Part shown: piece after piece, positions 8,951 to 22,800 of the stretch
Position numbering within the stretch: position 1 is the first letter of the stretch
How the letters are laid out: each line of letters starts with the position of its first letter
From: Trachythela sp. YZ-2020
Taxonomy: Eukaryota > Cnidaria > Anthozoa > Malacalcyonacea > Clavulariidae
Direction: 5' to 3'
DNA: 64,000 nucleotides
Assembly (NCBI GenBank): GCA_016169945.1
Contig: JADLSH010000249.1
Coordinates: 868,001 to 932,000 of the forward strand
Notes under the pieces: generated by a model
The model's input: only the letters and a program-made list of their open reading frames with translations
Told to the model about the DNA's origin: nothing
Database searches by the model: none
Program-made: the position numbers and the translations under genes

Positions 8951-10432
8951 TTATCTTGCCTTACTAACAGATGGCCTCTTCTCATTCGGTGATTCAGATT
9001 TTGTTGCCTGCTCGGGCACGATCAACGAGAAGAACAAGTTCATGAACTGTCCAGTTCGAACGCTGGTCTCACTGTAAGAATTATCCACGTCGAAAAATGT
9101 AAATATCACACCGCTTGTGTCGACCGATGAGGAAGCATTGATGGCGTAACATGTCCGTGGACCCTCGAGCAGCGCAGCAAGTGTGTACCTGGTACCGATC
9201 TTGACCTCGACCGGGTCATTAAAGAACACATCAAAAACGTAAAGCCCTTTCTCTTGATAATTCAGAACCTTCGACAAAAAGTCGCCCTCTTTCGATCCAA
9301 CAACCTCGTTGTTATTATCGCTAATATCCAACTTTACTTTATATTTCTCGCCGGTGTGCTCGCCGAATAACCGAACGCCATGTATCATGATCCGCTTGTT
9401 CACAGTAAAGGCTACCCGATCCGGTAGACCCGAATTGTCGCGATCTTTCACCAACGGTAGATAGTACTTTGCTTTCGCGTCAGAGTAGCGGTTACAGATG
9501 AAAATTTCCCAACGCTTTTTACGCTGTTTCTTTGAAAAGCGTTGTTCCTTCATGAGATTTTTGAACATGAGAAAAACATGTACAGTCGTTTCGTGGGGTA
9601 GCAAATTAGTTTGGACAACATCACGGGCAAACCGATCTTCGCCGATGACAGGGTAACGAATCAAATCGAGCGCATCACCTAAAACTTTTCGCTTCTCCTC
9701 CGGGGTCATGGGGACATTTAACTGTCGGCATTGATAATCGGCCCAACGAGAGCAAGCTTTAAAGAGTGTGATCTCTTGCACATCGAGGGTATCTCGGCTA
9801 AGCAGATCTTTTAGGATCCCATGGGAAACCCGAAGAAAGCCCTCGCTTGTTAAGGCCTCTGCACACTGGATCTCGACAATATTCCAGCATTTGTTAATCA
9901 AATGTGTTTCCTCGAATTGCAAGGCTAGCGACAGGATACTAAACACATTCTGCGCGGTAAGATTCTTAATCAGATAATTGATACAGTGGTTAATTAGCGA
10001 AGGCACCATGTACTTTTTCGCAAGGTAGAAAACAACCGAGACACTATCCATAGTTAATTCGCATTTGTCGCTGTACAAAAAACTCAGAAACTGTATAAAG
10101 CTATCCTTATCTGAATCGGGGATCTCGATAGAGTTTGTCTTTTCGGCAATTTCCCCGTAAAACATGGCAAAGAACACAGGAGAACTAATAGCTAAAACGT
10201 ACTTGTGTGCTGGAATCGCCTCGCTTCGACTCGGTTGCTCACCTTCATTTTCGGCTTCGTCGATTATCACAAAACTCACATCACTTAAAAGCGAATTTTG
10301 AAGCATCTGACTGTTTCTTTCCAACAACGAGTTACAATTCAACTGCCAGCCACTTGGGTCTTCTTTAATAGCACTCATCTTTTGTTTGATCTTGTGAAAA
10401 AAGGCTTTAAAATTGCCCCGAAAGAACAACAA
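8951..10432 (-). CDS. BTBD6: BTB-BACK-PHR domain protein, BTBD6/BTBD3-like
   Basis: A single open frame of 493 residues with no intron. A BTB/POZ domain (about residues 48-155) has SLLSDVSFVI, then IPAHKYVLAISSPVFFAMFYG, FLSFLYSDKCEL and AKKYMVPSLINHC. A BACK domain (about 160-290) has LTAQNVFSILSLALQFEE and LFKACSRWADYQC. A C-terminal PHR beta-sandwich (about 345-475) starts near IMIHGVRLFGEH and includes CYAINASSSVDTSGVIFTFFD. BTBD1/2/3/6 proteins are about 480-550 residues and bind Cullin-3 through BTB-BACK as ubiquitin-ligase substrate adaptors. BTBD6 acts in neuronal differentiation. Translation may begin at the second Met (10378), since the first 18 residues are basic and not family-like. 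Lack of introns contrasts with its neighbours and could reflect an old retrocopy. The loop ENEGEQPSRSEA (about 61-72) lengthens the BTB domain. Confidence 0.93.
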   Translation of the reverse strand: MLFFRGNFKAFFHKIKQKMSAIKEDPSGWQLNCNSLLERNSQMLQNSLLSDVSFVIIDEAENEGEQPSRSEAIPAHKYVLAISSPVFFAMFYGEIAEKTNSIEIPDSDKDSFIQFLSFLYSDKCELTMDSVSVVFYLAKKYMVPSLINHCINYLIKNLTAQNVFSILSLALQFEETHLINKCWNIVEIQCAEALTSEGFLRVSHGILKDLLSRDTLDVQEITLFKACSRWADYQCRQLNVPMTPEEKRKVLGDALDLIRYPVIGEDRFARDVVQTNLLPHETTVHVFLMFKNLMKEQRFSKKQRKKRWEIFICNRYSDAKAKYYLPLVKDRDNSGLPDRVAFTVNKRIMIHGVRLFGEHTGEKYKVKLDISDNNNEVVGSKEGDFLSKVLNYQEKGLYVFDVFFNDPVEVKIGTRYTLAALLEGPRTCYAINASSSVDTSGVIFTFFDVDNSYSETSVRTGQFMNLFFSLIVPEQATKSESPNEKRPSVSKAR

Positions 10433-12315
10433 ATGCCGAATGTAATTTGGCGAACTTCCTCGAACTTCGAATAATCAATGAAAAATGAAAATATCAAATG
10501 CTTCCACTTCAACAAGGAAAATTTCTGTTCGTTTCTACTTCCTGCTTCTGGGCAAGGCAAAATTTCCGTATTATTTCTCTGCCACAGGCGTAGCCACGGG
10601 TGGGGGGACCGGTGGGGGACGAGTGCCCCCCATTCATTTTATGAAATTTATTGATAGTTTTAATACTCTGTCTAATGCAAGACAATTTTAGCATTTGGGC
10701 GTTAATGGATGGTGGTCAAATGTATTCACACTGCAATATGGAAGCGAGAAAATGTTGCTTAATGATTCCATTTATACATGTATTTGCACCAAACGAAAGG
10801 TCAATAATATAGTGAACAATTTAGTCACTCAGAAAAATCCGTACGACTGCTACGCCCAAAAACATTCGTTGCCCCTCCCACAAACATGTAGAAATTGTCA
10901 CACGTTTCATGCAAAAGTTCTATCATAAATCCGAAGTGATTAAAGCTTTTAATATCTTAATACTCGCGTATGAAATTTATTTTATATTTTTATGCTCACT
11001 ACCAGAGTCATATTCTACCTTAAACTCATGGCTTACTCTTCCAAGTGTTCTAGAGAACATTTTGAAACTGTATAGCACTATAACAAACTCGAATAATGCA
11101 ACGGACACTTCGTTTCAGCAGACCATTAACTATGAGCAGACAGACGAAGAAAAACAGTAAATGCGTTTTTATGGGCGGAGTTGTAACGATTGAAGGGCTT
11201 GGTGATCGTGTGATTTTCGGAAGCTTGATAACACTTCAGTGACATCCGTAGTATATGTGTGCACTGTCACACGGTCACACCTACAAAAGGGAAAACTGCT
11301 TTAAAGCGGAAACACTGCCTCTTAGAAACAAGCCAAGAAACTCAATGACATCACCAAAGGTGGTCAATTATATTAATTTCCGTTGGAATTCAATAATTTC
11401 GATACATCATAATTATCACCAGGAGACCATTTTCTGAATACCAGCGATATAATGTTATATTTGCTTTAATACCATATGGCTTTACGGAACCGCGGCCCGG
11501 AAACCAAATTGTAATTAGGGTTAATCCTGTTTAATGTCTAAAACACATGGAATAACTATTATGAATTGATACTATTGTTTTGTATCATTATACTTTTGTA
11601 ATGTACGAATTTAGCAATACAAAAACTATAAACGTTTTGGAGATGAGATTGGTAGTTTTGTACAGTTTTAGTACAGCACCAATGTACCATACGGGGTTAA
11701 CTCTCTTAGTGTAATCACAAGACGAACGGTCCAGATGAATAGCTAGAATAGCGCGATCTATACTGGCAATGGTTCTAGGAACAAATCATGCCTAATATTT
11801 GCCTGATAGTTCGTCTAAGTCTCTCAGAAGACGAACTACGCGGTTAGTCTGTTTGCCGCGCTTATACTGCCTTGTACACAAACGAATTACTGGACGAACT
11901 ATATTTGTCTAACCAGCAACACGACACGTATCATCCGTCTTGGTATCATATTGGACTATTATTGTAACTAAGAGCTTTTTTCCGGTTTCGAATAGGACAA
12001 AGGTGTGTTTTAAAAGATCTTTTGAAAGATCGTATAATTTCGGCGAAAATGGAACTTTAATAAAAGCGAAACGATGGAGAGCGAAACGATGCAAGAGCGG
12101 CACGAAAAAAACGACGTACAGTGCAGTACCGCCAGTACATTTACAAAGTTTCTTAATTTTGCGTATTTCGAAAATGAAATCCACTATAGACATGTTGTTA
12201 ATATTGTCTGAAGTTGTATATTATCGCCATTATCATCATTGATTATGTTACAAAATTGGACTGACTTCAGACAACGCTGAGCAATTTTTCAACCAGATCT
12301 CATGTGAACAGCAAC
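10433..12315. other. intergenic, upstream of BTB gene; no gene seen
   Basis: The BTB promoter should be in 10433-10580 but no clear TATA element was recognised. A G-rich transposon-like stretch (GGTGGGGGGACCGGTGGGGG) lies at about 10590-10630. At about 10720-10920 there are fragments of a dispersed repeat also seen near 42970-43110. Open frames here are short and lack domain signatures. Confidence 0.4.
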
Positions 12316-12319
12316 TTAA

Positions 12320-12636
12320 GGCCCCATGTCACACGAGGCAATTTTTGTTACAACTCCCGGCGCAATTTCGGGACATAGAGCTATGTTAGGTAAAAAGTAT
12401 ATTCGCAGAGAAATTGTGAGCAGGAATCTCGTTCTGCTTTGTCGATATTTTTCTTGCTAAACATGCCCAGAAGGCACCAAAGAAATGAACGAGAATGACA
12501 ATATCGGTGGAGTGAAACGCGAGCTATATATGTTCACCCGTTTTTCTATGCGTACACTTCTACATAGCATGCCATGGTTTGTGTAGAAATTGCGTTGCGC
12601 GCAAGTTACAGTAAAAATTGCCTGTGTAACATGGCC
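12320..12636. mobile_element. TIR element flanked by TTAA
   Basis: Ends GGCCCCATGTCACACGAGGC and GCCTGTGTAACATGGCC lie in an imperfect inverted repeat of about 32 bp. They are bounded by TTAA at 12316-12319 and 12637-12640. TTAA flanks suggest a piggyBac-type insertion, but the termini are not the usual CCC, so the superfamily is uncertain. Related sequence (GAAGGCCATATTATACACGA...) occurs at 31170-31250. Confidence 0.65.
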
Positions 12637-13051
12637 TTAAGAATGTCCCTGCAGGTATTTGGCAAGTGCCAAGACACCAAGTGTGAACACGTCTATAGGT
12701 GTGTCCATGATCTTATCAATAAAGACCGCCAAATTGATTTGTGGTTGAAAAGCTTTTGAGGAGCGCCAGAAAGGTTAGAAGAAAAGAATGACGTTTTGTC
12801 ATGAGAAACAACCGCCTGTCGCCTCTACGGAAGTTTCAGAAGCTAATTTTAGCGTGATAATCGTGCGTGATTTATGCTAATTGCAGAAGGAATCACGCTT
12901 CGAATTCCACCCTCAAGCACGCTATTTTCTAGTGACAAAATCCCTTTTTGAAGTATATATATATAATTTCCTAATACAATGATCATGTCCATTTTCATAG
13001 TGCTAATTTACGAAAAAAATATTTTCAACATGCATTTAGCATGTTAATGCG

Positions 13052-13383
13052 TAGCCTGCGTGGCCGGCCCTCGTTGGAGGGGAAAAGAAGAACAGGGAAA
13101 GAGGGCCTGCAAGAAAACCCAGCTTTCATGACTGAACGCCCTAATAAAGGCTCATTAAAATTGACCAATACAAATGCAGCTGGACATAAACATGTCAATC
13201 AAGACGAAGAAATGTATAATATATTCCTGTGTGCGTAAACATGTCAATTAATTCTTGGTGTTGACCAATCAAATTCTACGTTCAAAAATTGAACGGCGTT
13301 TAGTCATGAAAGCTGGGTTTTCTTGCAGGCCCTCTTTCCCTGTTCTTCTTTTCCGCTCCAACGAGGGCCGGCCACGCAGGCTA
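13052..13383. mobile_element. Mutator-like non-autonomous element, 9-bp target duplication
   Basis: Long inverted termini of about 85 bp begin TAGCCTGCGTGGCCGGCCCT and end with the exact reverse complement, differing by only a base or two. The direct repeat GTTAATGCG flanks both sides (13043-13051, 13384-13392). Long TIRs with a 9-bp duplication fit the Mutator superfamily. A single end of a related element (TAGCCTGCGTAGCTGGCGG) is at 50807. Confidence 0.85.
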
Positions 13384-13806
13384 GTTAATGCGTGAATAAT
13401 TTTTGCTTGCTTTGTGTTAATGCGTGAATTACCTTTTGCAGGATTTTTGCTAATGCGGAAAAGATTTAAATTTCTCTAAACATAGAAACGCAGACACATA
13501 CAAAACGGGGGATAGGAAGCGCGGACATGGTATAAAGCGCTGATACGGACACGCGGACATTAAGAACGCGGACACAAAATAATACGGACATTAATTAAAT
13601 TATACTTATTCCAAAAACTAGACTAAAGAATATTACCTAAATTATTAAGTCAAATTTAGGATCCGCAATTCTAATGTGTCAAATTAGCATTAAATTCACA
13701 TCACATTAAATCACCATTAGAATGTAAGGCATTGCAAACCTTTTGCGCAAAATATGCTACTAAGATCACGAAATTCTCAGAAAGTTCCAGGTGCGCGGAG
13801 AATATG
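13384..13806. other. 3' flank of annexin gene with CGCGGACA words
   Basis: The stretch 13500-13590 repeats variants of CGCGGACA / TACGGACA without a fixed period. The rest is AT-rich. The annexin 3' UTR (minus strand) must begin here, but no clear poly(A) signal was identified. Confidence 0.4.
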
Positions 13807-16800
13807 CTAATTATTACGCCCAACCAAAGCCATCAGGAGTTTCTTGTAGTCGCCAGATGTATCACCCTCGATCATCTTGTAGACTGTCTTGTGATAGCGG
13901 TTCAAAAATTCTTGTTTGATTTCAACCATATCAACCTAAACAAAGAAAGCAAAATGACTTTGGTCCACTGATCTTAAATGTAGACTGGATAGCGCGGCCT
14001 ATTGTTCACTAATACAGATAAAGAAGCAATTAAAACATTGATAGATAATAGAAATCCGCCATTACTGTGGGACCAAATTTACGCGGAATTTATTTTTACA
14101 ATATATTTCTTGCATATCAATTGGTTCCTTGGTAATGGCTGATTGGCTTGCTCTACTTTCAACACTCGATAGCAGGCCTCTAAGGCGCTAGTTACATGGT
14201 CTAGGGTACCAGGGACCCCATATCCCCCCGAGACAACTTTACTACGCGTTTATATGATAAATTTGTAAAGACATAACTCCGGGGAAAAATTCCCTTTTTT
14301 GTCCGAAAAGCTTCTGTCTGTGGTCATCTTATTGTTTATTCGACATTTCCTTTACAGATTTTGCTTGTGTCAAGGCCATAACTGGTTCAAAGTCGGCAAC
14401 CAGATCCCCACATGCGAAACTACCTTACTACCATGCTTTTCTAAAATCTTCGTATAACTTTATCTTATCTGAGCGAATTGAGCTCTGAAAAACTCGTATC
14501 CTGTGTACAGTAGTCTCTCAAAGCATATATCAAAGCCTGGATCATTATATTAGACCATGATCACTTCTTGCTTACATTTTCTGGCGATTGTTATGGAGCT
14601 TACAGTTTTGACTCGTATTTTACAACATAATGCGCATGCTTAGATCTGAAAAGTTGCCTCTGGAGGCCGAGACAAACCGTATACATGGACAAAAATTGAC
14701 CACACCTCTAGGGTCACCCTCTTTCGTAAATAGAGTGTTCCTACCCCCGGGGTAACCCCACCAGCCGAGGCGAGTTTAAAACTTTCCATGAATTTTTGAA
14801 TTTTTCCTCCCTCAGCGTAGCTCGGAGGGTAGGGTAAGGGGTAAGTTGTAACGAATCTGCAGTAGACTTGTACCAATGCTGTTTCAACAACTTGTTATCA
14901 GGATGTGTTCGCACTGCTTGCTCACAGCTTGTTGACAACTTGCTACAAGGTTGTTGACTCAACAGACTTGTTACAAGTTGTTCCAACATCTTAACTTGTT
15001 ATCGTCCTGAAATTCAACAACTTGTGAGTTAACAAGTTGTGAGTGACAACCTTGTAGCAACTTGATAAAATAACAACATTGTTACAACTTGTGACCACCA
15101 CAAATCTACTGTTGTGTTGGGGACATGTGTAAAGAGCTTCTATAAGTTTCTAGTTATTGGTGGGAAAGGACAAATATTGTCTAGATAAGAATTTATCATC
15201 AGTGGCCTCTCTTTCTTCCTAAATTTGCCGGTGAATAACTAATGAGGTCACACCAATATGGCCGCTATAAGCCTCATTATGTGGTGTTTAAAAACGTTCT
15301 AAAACTCATTAGATGAGGTGATGGAATTGAAGCTATATTTCTCAAGTTACATAGGAAAAGATATTTGCTTCATAGTACAACTAATTCAAGCAGCTGACAA
15401 TTTGACTAGTCAAGAATTTGACAGATGTATAAATCTGATCTCATTAAAAATATTCTGGCTTCAAAATTGGCTCATTGAATTCAATAGGACGCTCTATCCA
15501 GTTCTAGTTCTCAGAATGGCCGTCGATACTTGTGCTTGTTGGCCGCTATGCCCTCGTAAATCGTAATATACTGAAATTCACGGCCAGTAGTGGCCTGCCC
15601 TCAACCTCAGTACTTAATGAAATTGATACCAAGAGATTTTGAGCAACTGTCTCTCTGAAACTAGAAGTGAAAATCAAATACAAAACGGTGAAATGAGTTG
15701 TAGAATATCTTTTCTGCTCTTCTTGAACTAACCTTCAACACATTTTAGGTTTATGAACACTTTAATGTTACTTTACAGTCTTTACTGACTATAATTTTCT
15801 AGTTTCCTGGAAATTAGAACGGCAGTTCAAACACAAACCACGGCAACTTCTGGTAAACCTACCTCAGATCGGGACACAACAATACGGACCAGAAGTGAAT
15901 CGTTCGTTCCAGCCCCCTTCATGCTCTTCCAGAGACGTTCAGCAAAGTACACGGCAGGATTGCGGGCACATTGAACTTTAAAATAATTGGAATTAGTAAG
16001 TTAGGAAAATTTAAAGTTAAACAAGTTTCATAACCTATTGAGACGAGATACATAATGTGTTAAATGTGTAATATCTGTATCATTCTGAGAAGAAATGTAA
16101 TATATCTTTATAGTAAAAATCCTCATCTTGATAAACTTTTTCACCGTCAAAGTTACCGGATATGATGTCATTAGGTGAACTGTAAACTAGTTTTACTTTG
16201 TTTTCTTATGCTAAAATTCATCTAATGACATCATATCCGGAAACTTTGACAGTGAAAAAGTTGATCAAGATGAGGATTTTTACTATAAAGATATATTACA
16301 TTTCTTCTCAGAATGATACAAATATTACACATATACAAAAATAATTTCGGGGGTCATAGCACTTTAACATTGAATACGATATCAAGACACGCGAGATCAA
16401 TAATACTACATTTTAATATATACATGTACTATTATACTAAGATAACCGCTGTCGCCGATATGGATGGAATCGGTAGCTGTCCGCGATACATCACCATGAA
16501 TAATCAAGCACAAACACCAGCATAGGGATTAATGTAATCCCTACCCAACCAATGGTACCTCCTCTATCCCCAATAGCAACCAGCTATCCGTCAGAGTCGG
16601 AGAATTATGCAAAAAATATATATTAAGCTAATCACCAAACCAATGATCGAGGTAACCTCCACGATCTTGTTGCCTTGGAAATTGCCACCAACAACACCGA
16701 GTAGTATTGACGCGAGCTAAGCATGCCATCCAAGTTTGAAAAAGAAATTCTACGACAAGGGCCGAGAGAATTCTGGGTGGCTCCTAATCATATATTCAAC

Positions 16801-19800
16801 CCTTACACGCCCACTAATATCATGATACCATTACACCCTGTTAACTTCCTTTCATTGTACAAATAAAATACATTTAACGTAACAATACCAATGCATTTGA
16901 AGCCACTCTTTAGATCCCCTGACATTTCACGATCAATACTGTTTATAATGTCACGTTGTGCGACCTGCAAGAATATAGATCAAAACATTAAATACGAAAA
17001 AAACGCACTACAGTTCACAGGCCCAATACTGGCTGGCAGCAGATTTGTACCAAGTTCACAGTGCAAGCCGATATCTGGTTGTGTTCGCATTGCTTGTTAC
17101 TGACTTGTTGACAAGTTGCTACAGTCCAGTAGAAAGTTTGCTACACGATTATTCCAAATAGTAGATATCAGATTGTGTTTGCACTACACAAGTAACAATC
17201 TCACATCTTGTCAACAAGACGTGTTCACAAAGGACAAGCAGCAAGCTTGTCAACAAGTTGGTAATGGTAATGGTTTATTGACACATTTAGTTGCAGTTAC
17301 GCTAATTTACAACGTGTTTACAATACAAATGTAAAAAACTTACTAATCTATACCTATTTTATCTATTTACATCGTCCATTAAATATATGAAAACTTACTA
17401 ATCTATACCCATTCTATCTATTTACATCGTGCATTAAAAATTTAAACAAAAAAGGTCATTCTAATCAACTAATTTAGAATTATACAAGCCTATAGTATAA
17501 ACCAATGTACTATGTTTAAAACGTTCAGTTTTACAAGAGAAATTATGTAACAATGTTGTCATTTTATCAAATTTGTAACAATGTTGTCATTTTATCAAAT
17601 TGCTACAACACTCACAAGTTGTTACCAAATTGTTGACTTGCAGGACGATAACAAGTTGTTGGAACAACATGTGACAGGTCTGTTGAGTCAACAACCTTGT
17701 CGTTGACAACTTGTCAACAAGCTGGGAACAAGCAGTGCGAACACTAAATTTTGTTCTAGGCAAGGAAAAGGGAAACATTTCGGCCAAATGTGGTAGGAAT
17801 TTCCGCACGTAATACAAAAGTTAACAAATTTGCAAACTTTGCAAGGCTATATTTTCCGCATTTTACAACGGGGTTTTTGTCATGTGGGGTTTGTCATGTG
17901 ATATATGTACGTTGGCCAGTTCATTATGTACATGAGGACAAGAGCAGTCACAAAATGATCATTACCTTAACATATTCATTAAAGGTGGCATTGAGCTGTT
18001 TGAAGTTCCTTGAAGCAAGAACAACATTAAATCGAGACTCGTCCGTTCCCCATTTCTTCTCTCCTGCCTACATCGCAAAACAAAATGAAGACAGGCTAAC
18101 GTCAACATGATTTACACAACAGAAACAACTACTATAATAACTAGAAATTTCTAACAGAAAGTGAAGTGCTGCGAAATCTACATATGATCCCTGAGCATTA
18201 GCGCTCTATTTAATAACCAAATGTTAAATGCAATTGGGTGTTTATATACGCGGAAATTAACGTTGCCAAACAGCGGACTATGGCAATGGGTTGGTCATTT
18301 TTTGTCACTGCAATGTGGCGATGTTTCATTTGTTAACGTTAATGTTGGTAAACTATATGCATATTAAGGAAGCAAGTTCGACTGGGCAGGCAGTTAATTG
18401 ATGTAGTTACTGCATTAGGTATTTCACCATTTAAGAGCGTTTAAATACATTATATCCCCGCTCTCCACTGTTAAACGACGCCAATGTCGTATTGGATATA
18501 CTTGAGCACAAATAGCGCTGAATAAAATAACATTGCCTTCCCCATGAAATTACACGAAATTCAATATATACACAAAACCACGCTCTAAAGCTTGTGGTTC
18601 AAGGATCCACTTTGGCTCGAAAAGATGGAGTACATACGCAAGCGCGGTACAGTTACCGCTGATCATGCATTTCAAAGGCTATAATATTCCATTACGTCAC
18701 AAATCATCGTTCGGCCTAATAGCAAGCAAGCTGTCGTGCACGAATAATTTCATACCTGGAATAAATCATTGGCTTCCTTTGTAGCTTTCGCCATATCAAC
18801 TGTACCGCTTTCATCACGATTCCCCTACAAAAAAACAATGTCTTGTTAAAGCCATGATATACGAGCCAATTTCTCCTGGAATATGCGACAAAGCCATGTG
18901 ATAATAGCAAGAGATTTTAAGCAACCGTATCTTAGAAACTAAAAATGAAAAATTTAAATACAAAACAGAAATTTGTATAGTTCAAAAGACGTGCAAAATT
19001 TGGTTTCTGTTTGCTTTCAAGTTTTAAAAATGTTGTAAACAGTTTTTAGCAACGGACAAGTCAAGAAACCAAGCAAAATTGTATGCTTTGGAGTTGTTGC
19101 ATATATATCAGACGCCTCTGGTCGTCGGTTTCATATCAGACGCCTCTGGTCGTCTATTATAAAATCAATCGTCATTATACCTATATATTCACAATATTTT
19201 TGTGATATGCCATTAGAATTGTTGCTATTTGCAAACGTTATAAGCTTTGCGTTGATTTATTGAAGATAGATGGGGTTCTCATGAGCAACTGCATGAGCGA
19301 CCACATATCTCATAGCATCAATAGCGCTTGAAAAACATGCAAAGCATTTTGAATTTATGGACACTCCGTTTACAGTCCTTACTACCACTCACTTTCTAGT
19401 TTCTTGGAAACTAAAACGGTATATTATACATGTACTATTTCAAATCTTCATGCAACATCAGTGTGTGATAAGGCGCTTCAAACAACTGAATGAAAGTTGG
19501 CGTATGCCTCCCATACCATAGGCAGCCCAATGGCTATGCTGGTTTAATAAATAATGAACTAAAACATTCAAATTTTTAATAAAGCTATTGTTACCTTGTT
19601 GAAAATGCTGAAAATATGATAAATTTACTTGACAATAATGCAATTCCTCAGTTCTCGTTGCATGCGACGGGCGACGTAGGTCACTGCATGGTAACGAGTG
19701 TCAATAGTATATATAGTTATTCCTAAGGTTGGCAAGTAAATTAAACTATGGCTAGATATTCCTTTAATTAATCGAAAAATACTCGAAATATCTTTAAAAC

Positions 19801-22800
19801 TATACGCTAAAATAATATCAGAACTTAAATCTATGATAGTTTTACTATATACTAACAACTTTTCGATTGTTTAAAGGTATATCTAGCCATAGTTTGAGTT
19901 ACTTGAGCGTACTTGCCAACCTAGAAATAACTATATAGTATTTTGACACTCATTACTATGTGCACAGTGACGTATGTCGCCCGTCGCAGGCAACGAGAAC
20001 AGAAAATATATAAAGGTCAAACATTTGTGAACGAAATTTGACCATTTATCAAAAATTGAAAGAATAAGTTGTTTAGTTATTTTGTACAGACCAATTATAT
20101 TTGATATTAAAGCGATGTCATGCACAACACTTATTATTGTCAAGTAAATTTATCATTTTTTCAGCATTTTCAACAAGGCAACAGTAGCTTTATTAAATAT
20201 TTGAATGTTTAGTTCATTATTTATTAAACCATGGGCTGTTATATTGATGTCCTAAAAAAGATAGTTGTCTTTTCATTTCCCAAATCCGAAGTCTGAACTT
20301 TGAATTATTGAAAGATTACCTGACACATGGAGACGAGAAGTCTTTTGAAATGTCCACTTGTCTCGCTAACAGAATCTTTTTCCAAGTCCCGCTTGTAGTC
20401 TAGAATTAAATACAATTCTCTCCTCAACACTCTAACCATTTTTAAATGAATGCACTGCATGCACAATGTGTTAAGGTGGCTCGATAGGCAAATTCATGTA
20501 TTTTCGATAGCTTATTTCACCATGAAATAACTTATGGTATGAAACCATTTTAATTCAGCAGAAGTGACATACTTAGTACATTTACCCAAAAAGGTTTGGT
20601 GTACATTGGGTAAATCTCATGAGAGTAGTGCCCTGAACACTGAAGGCAACTTTTCCCGGTGCGAAAAATAAGGGGTTGCGGGAAAGTTAATATCTTGGAA
20701 TGTATAATAGGTAAGAGTCTAAAACTTTCAACATATTATAACCAATGGTTGAGCTATGCAAGGAACTAGAATCAACTAGATATGGCCGTCCCTTCATTAT
20801 TTTCTAGCATCCTCAATAACAGTAAAGAAAAATGCCCTACATTGACTTAGCAAAATATCCATAACTCATTACTGGGGGTACCAAACTCAAATATCCTAGT
20901 TCCTTGCACAACTAATAGACTCCTCAATACTCAGTGAAAATTTCAAGTCAATAGCTTGTATAGTTTTTGAGATATCACAAAAACAAATTCGGAAAAGGCC
21001 TAAAAACGACAGATTGAGAAAATCAGTTCCAAAGTTTACTGTCACTGACCAGCTTGAGTACAGGGCTCAAAATGCTCCAGCTTCATACTGGGTGCCTTCT
21101 TGTTCTGTCAGATTGTCAATATAACCTTTCTTCCTTTGTCTAATCTTTTTGCGAAACAAAACTAAAATGGTGCATACAGAACGTTTTATATGGTCGTTTT
21201 TCAAAAACACAGATCACGTTGCCATGGTAACCTGTTCAAAATTTGATGGTGTACATTATAAAATCCCTCAGAATAAACGTAAATCGCTTTTACTCTTTAA
21301 AAAACGAATTGTATATGATAGTTTAAAGGTTGAACATTGAAAAAATACCATTTTTGAAAAATTCAATTTTTCTTGATTTTTTTCCTATCGAGACACCTTA
21401 ATATCTCGCTTTTCAGTTTTGTCTCTCTTTAAATACGTACATGTCTTGTATTCATCTTTAATCTTTTGAATTTCCTGAAATGAGTTGTCAAAAGTTGTGA
21501 AATGGATATAAACAAGTACATTATCATAGTATAAACATGTTTCAATGTAAAGACTGGGGAAATATCAGCTTACTGCGTTGCTTCTTGTGCACAAAATATC
21601 AATCAACGTTTCTTCATCAGTGCCAGCACCCTGAAGTGAAAAATTCAAACTGAAATCAGCAAGCGTCGCGAGGCAGCAGATGGCATGGTCAACTTCAGAA
21701 ATGTCGACACTTACAGGAGCAACAAATACTCAACTGCAACTCTCTCTCTCTTCTATTACAAGATTACTACACCTCTAATAAAAAATATTTACCCTCATTG
21801 CTCGACGTAGGCATTTAGCATCATACAAAACCTTCGGTTCCATCATTGCCAATAAGCATTCTTCCAAGTTACCACTCAACTCTGACTTCAATTCGTTGAT
21901 CAAGTCCTGAACAAACCATTTAAACATAAGCAAAACCCTCTCATAAAGTTGTCTGGCGCAGGGCCCATTCTAAGGGTCTGTTTATGTGGGAGCGAGTTAC
22001 CAGGCGGGACAAAGACGCGATCTGTTTACATGGAATCGAGTTACCATGCATTTGATCGCCGAATACATTGTAACTATGCCTCTTTTATACACTTTTCGCG
22101 GCTAGATTGGGCTATGTTATTGATCAAAGTAGGAAAACGAAGGAAACATGCATTGTCTGTTGGCGAGTTACGCCGGAAATGTGTTTACATGGGAATATAT
22201 TTATCTTGCCTACGCGAGATCCCGCCTCTTTCTGCCGGGATCTCGCCATGGCGAGTTACCCGATTGTGTCATGTAAACAAGGCTAGGATCTCTCCGTTGC
22301 CGAGCAACTCGCTTTGCTCCTCCTCCGGGAAATTTTGAAATCTGGAGTCTCCTCCCTAAATTTTGGCAGCCCCCCTAAATTTTCGGCACCCCCCCAGAGC
22401 AAAATCTGAAAATCCGTCTATGCTTAAGCAATTGTTCAACTTTTATTGCCTGTGCTTTGTTGCTATAACACTTGTGATACGAAGTTGAAACTAAAAATAT
22501 CAAATTTTCAATACTGCACACTTTCGCATTCCATACTGCACACTTTCCAATTAATACTGCACAAAGTGTGCAATACTTCACGCTAAAATAAGCCCTGGTC
22601 TGGCGTTAGACAGTGTAAATAACAATGTAAGGGGCATAAAAACGTATTGATTCTTAATAGGTTAACAAGAGACAACCGTCTTACCTTTCCAAACATGGTC
22701 TTAAACTGCAATCTGATTTTAACACGTTGTTCATTTGAACGTGAAGCAAGAATGTCAATCAGTGCTTGCTCATCAGTTCCTAAATGTATGGAAGAGAACG

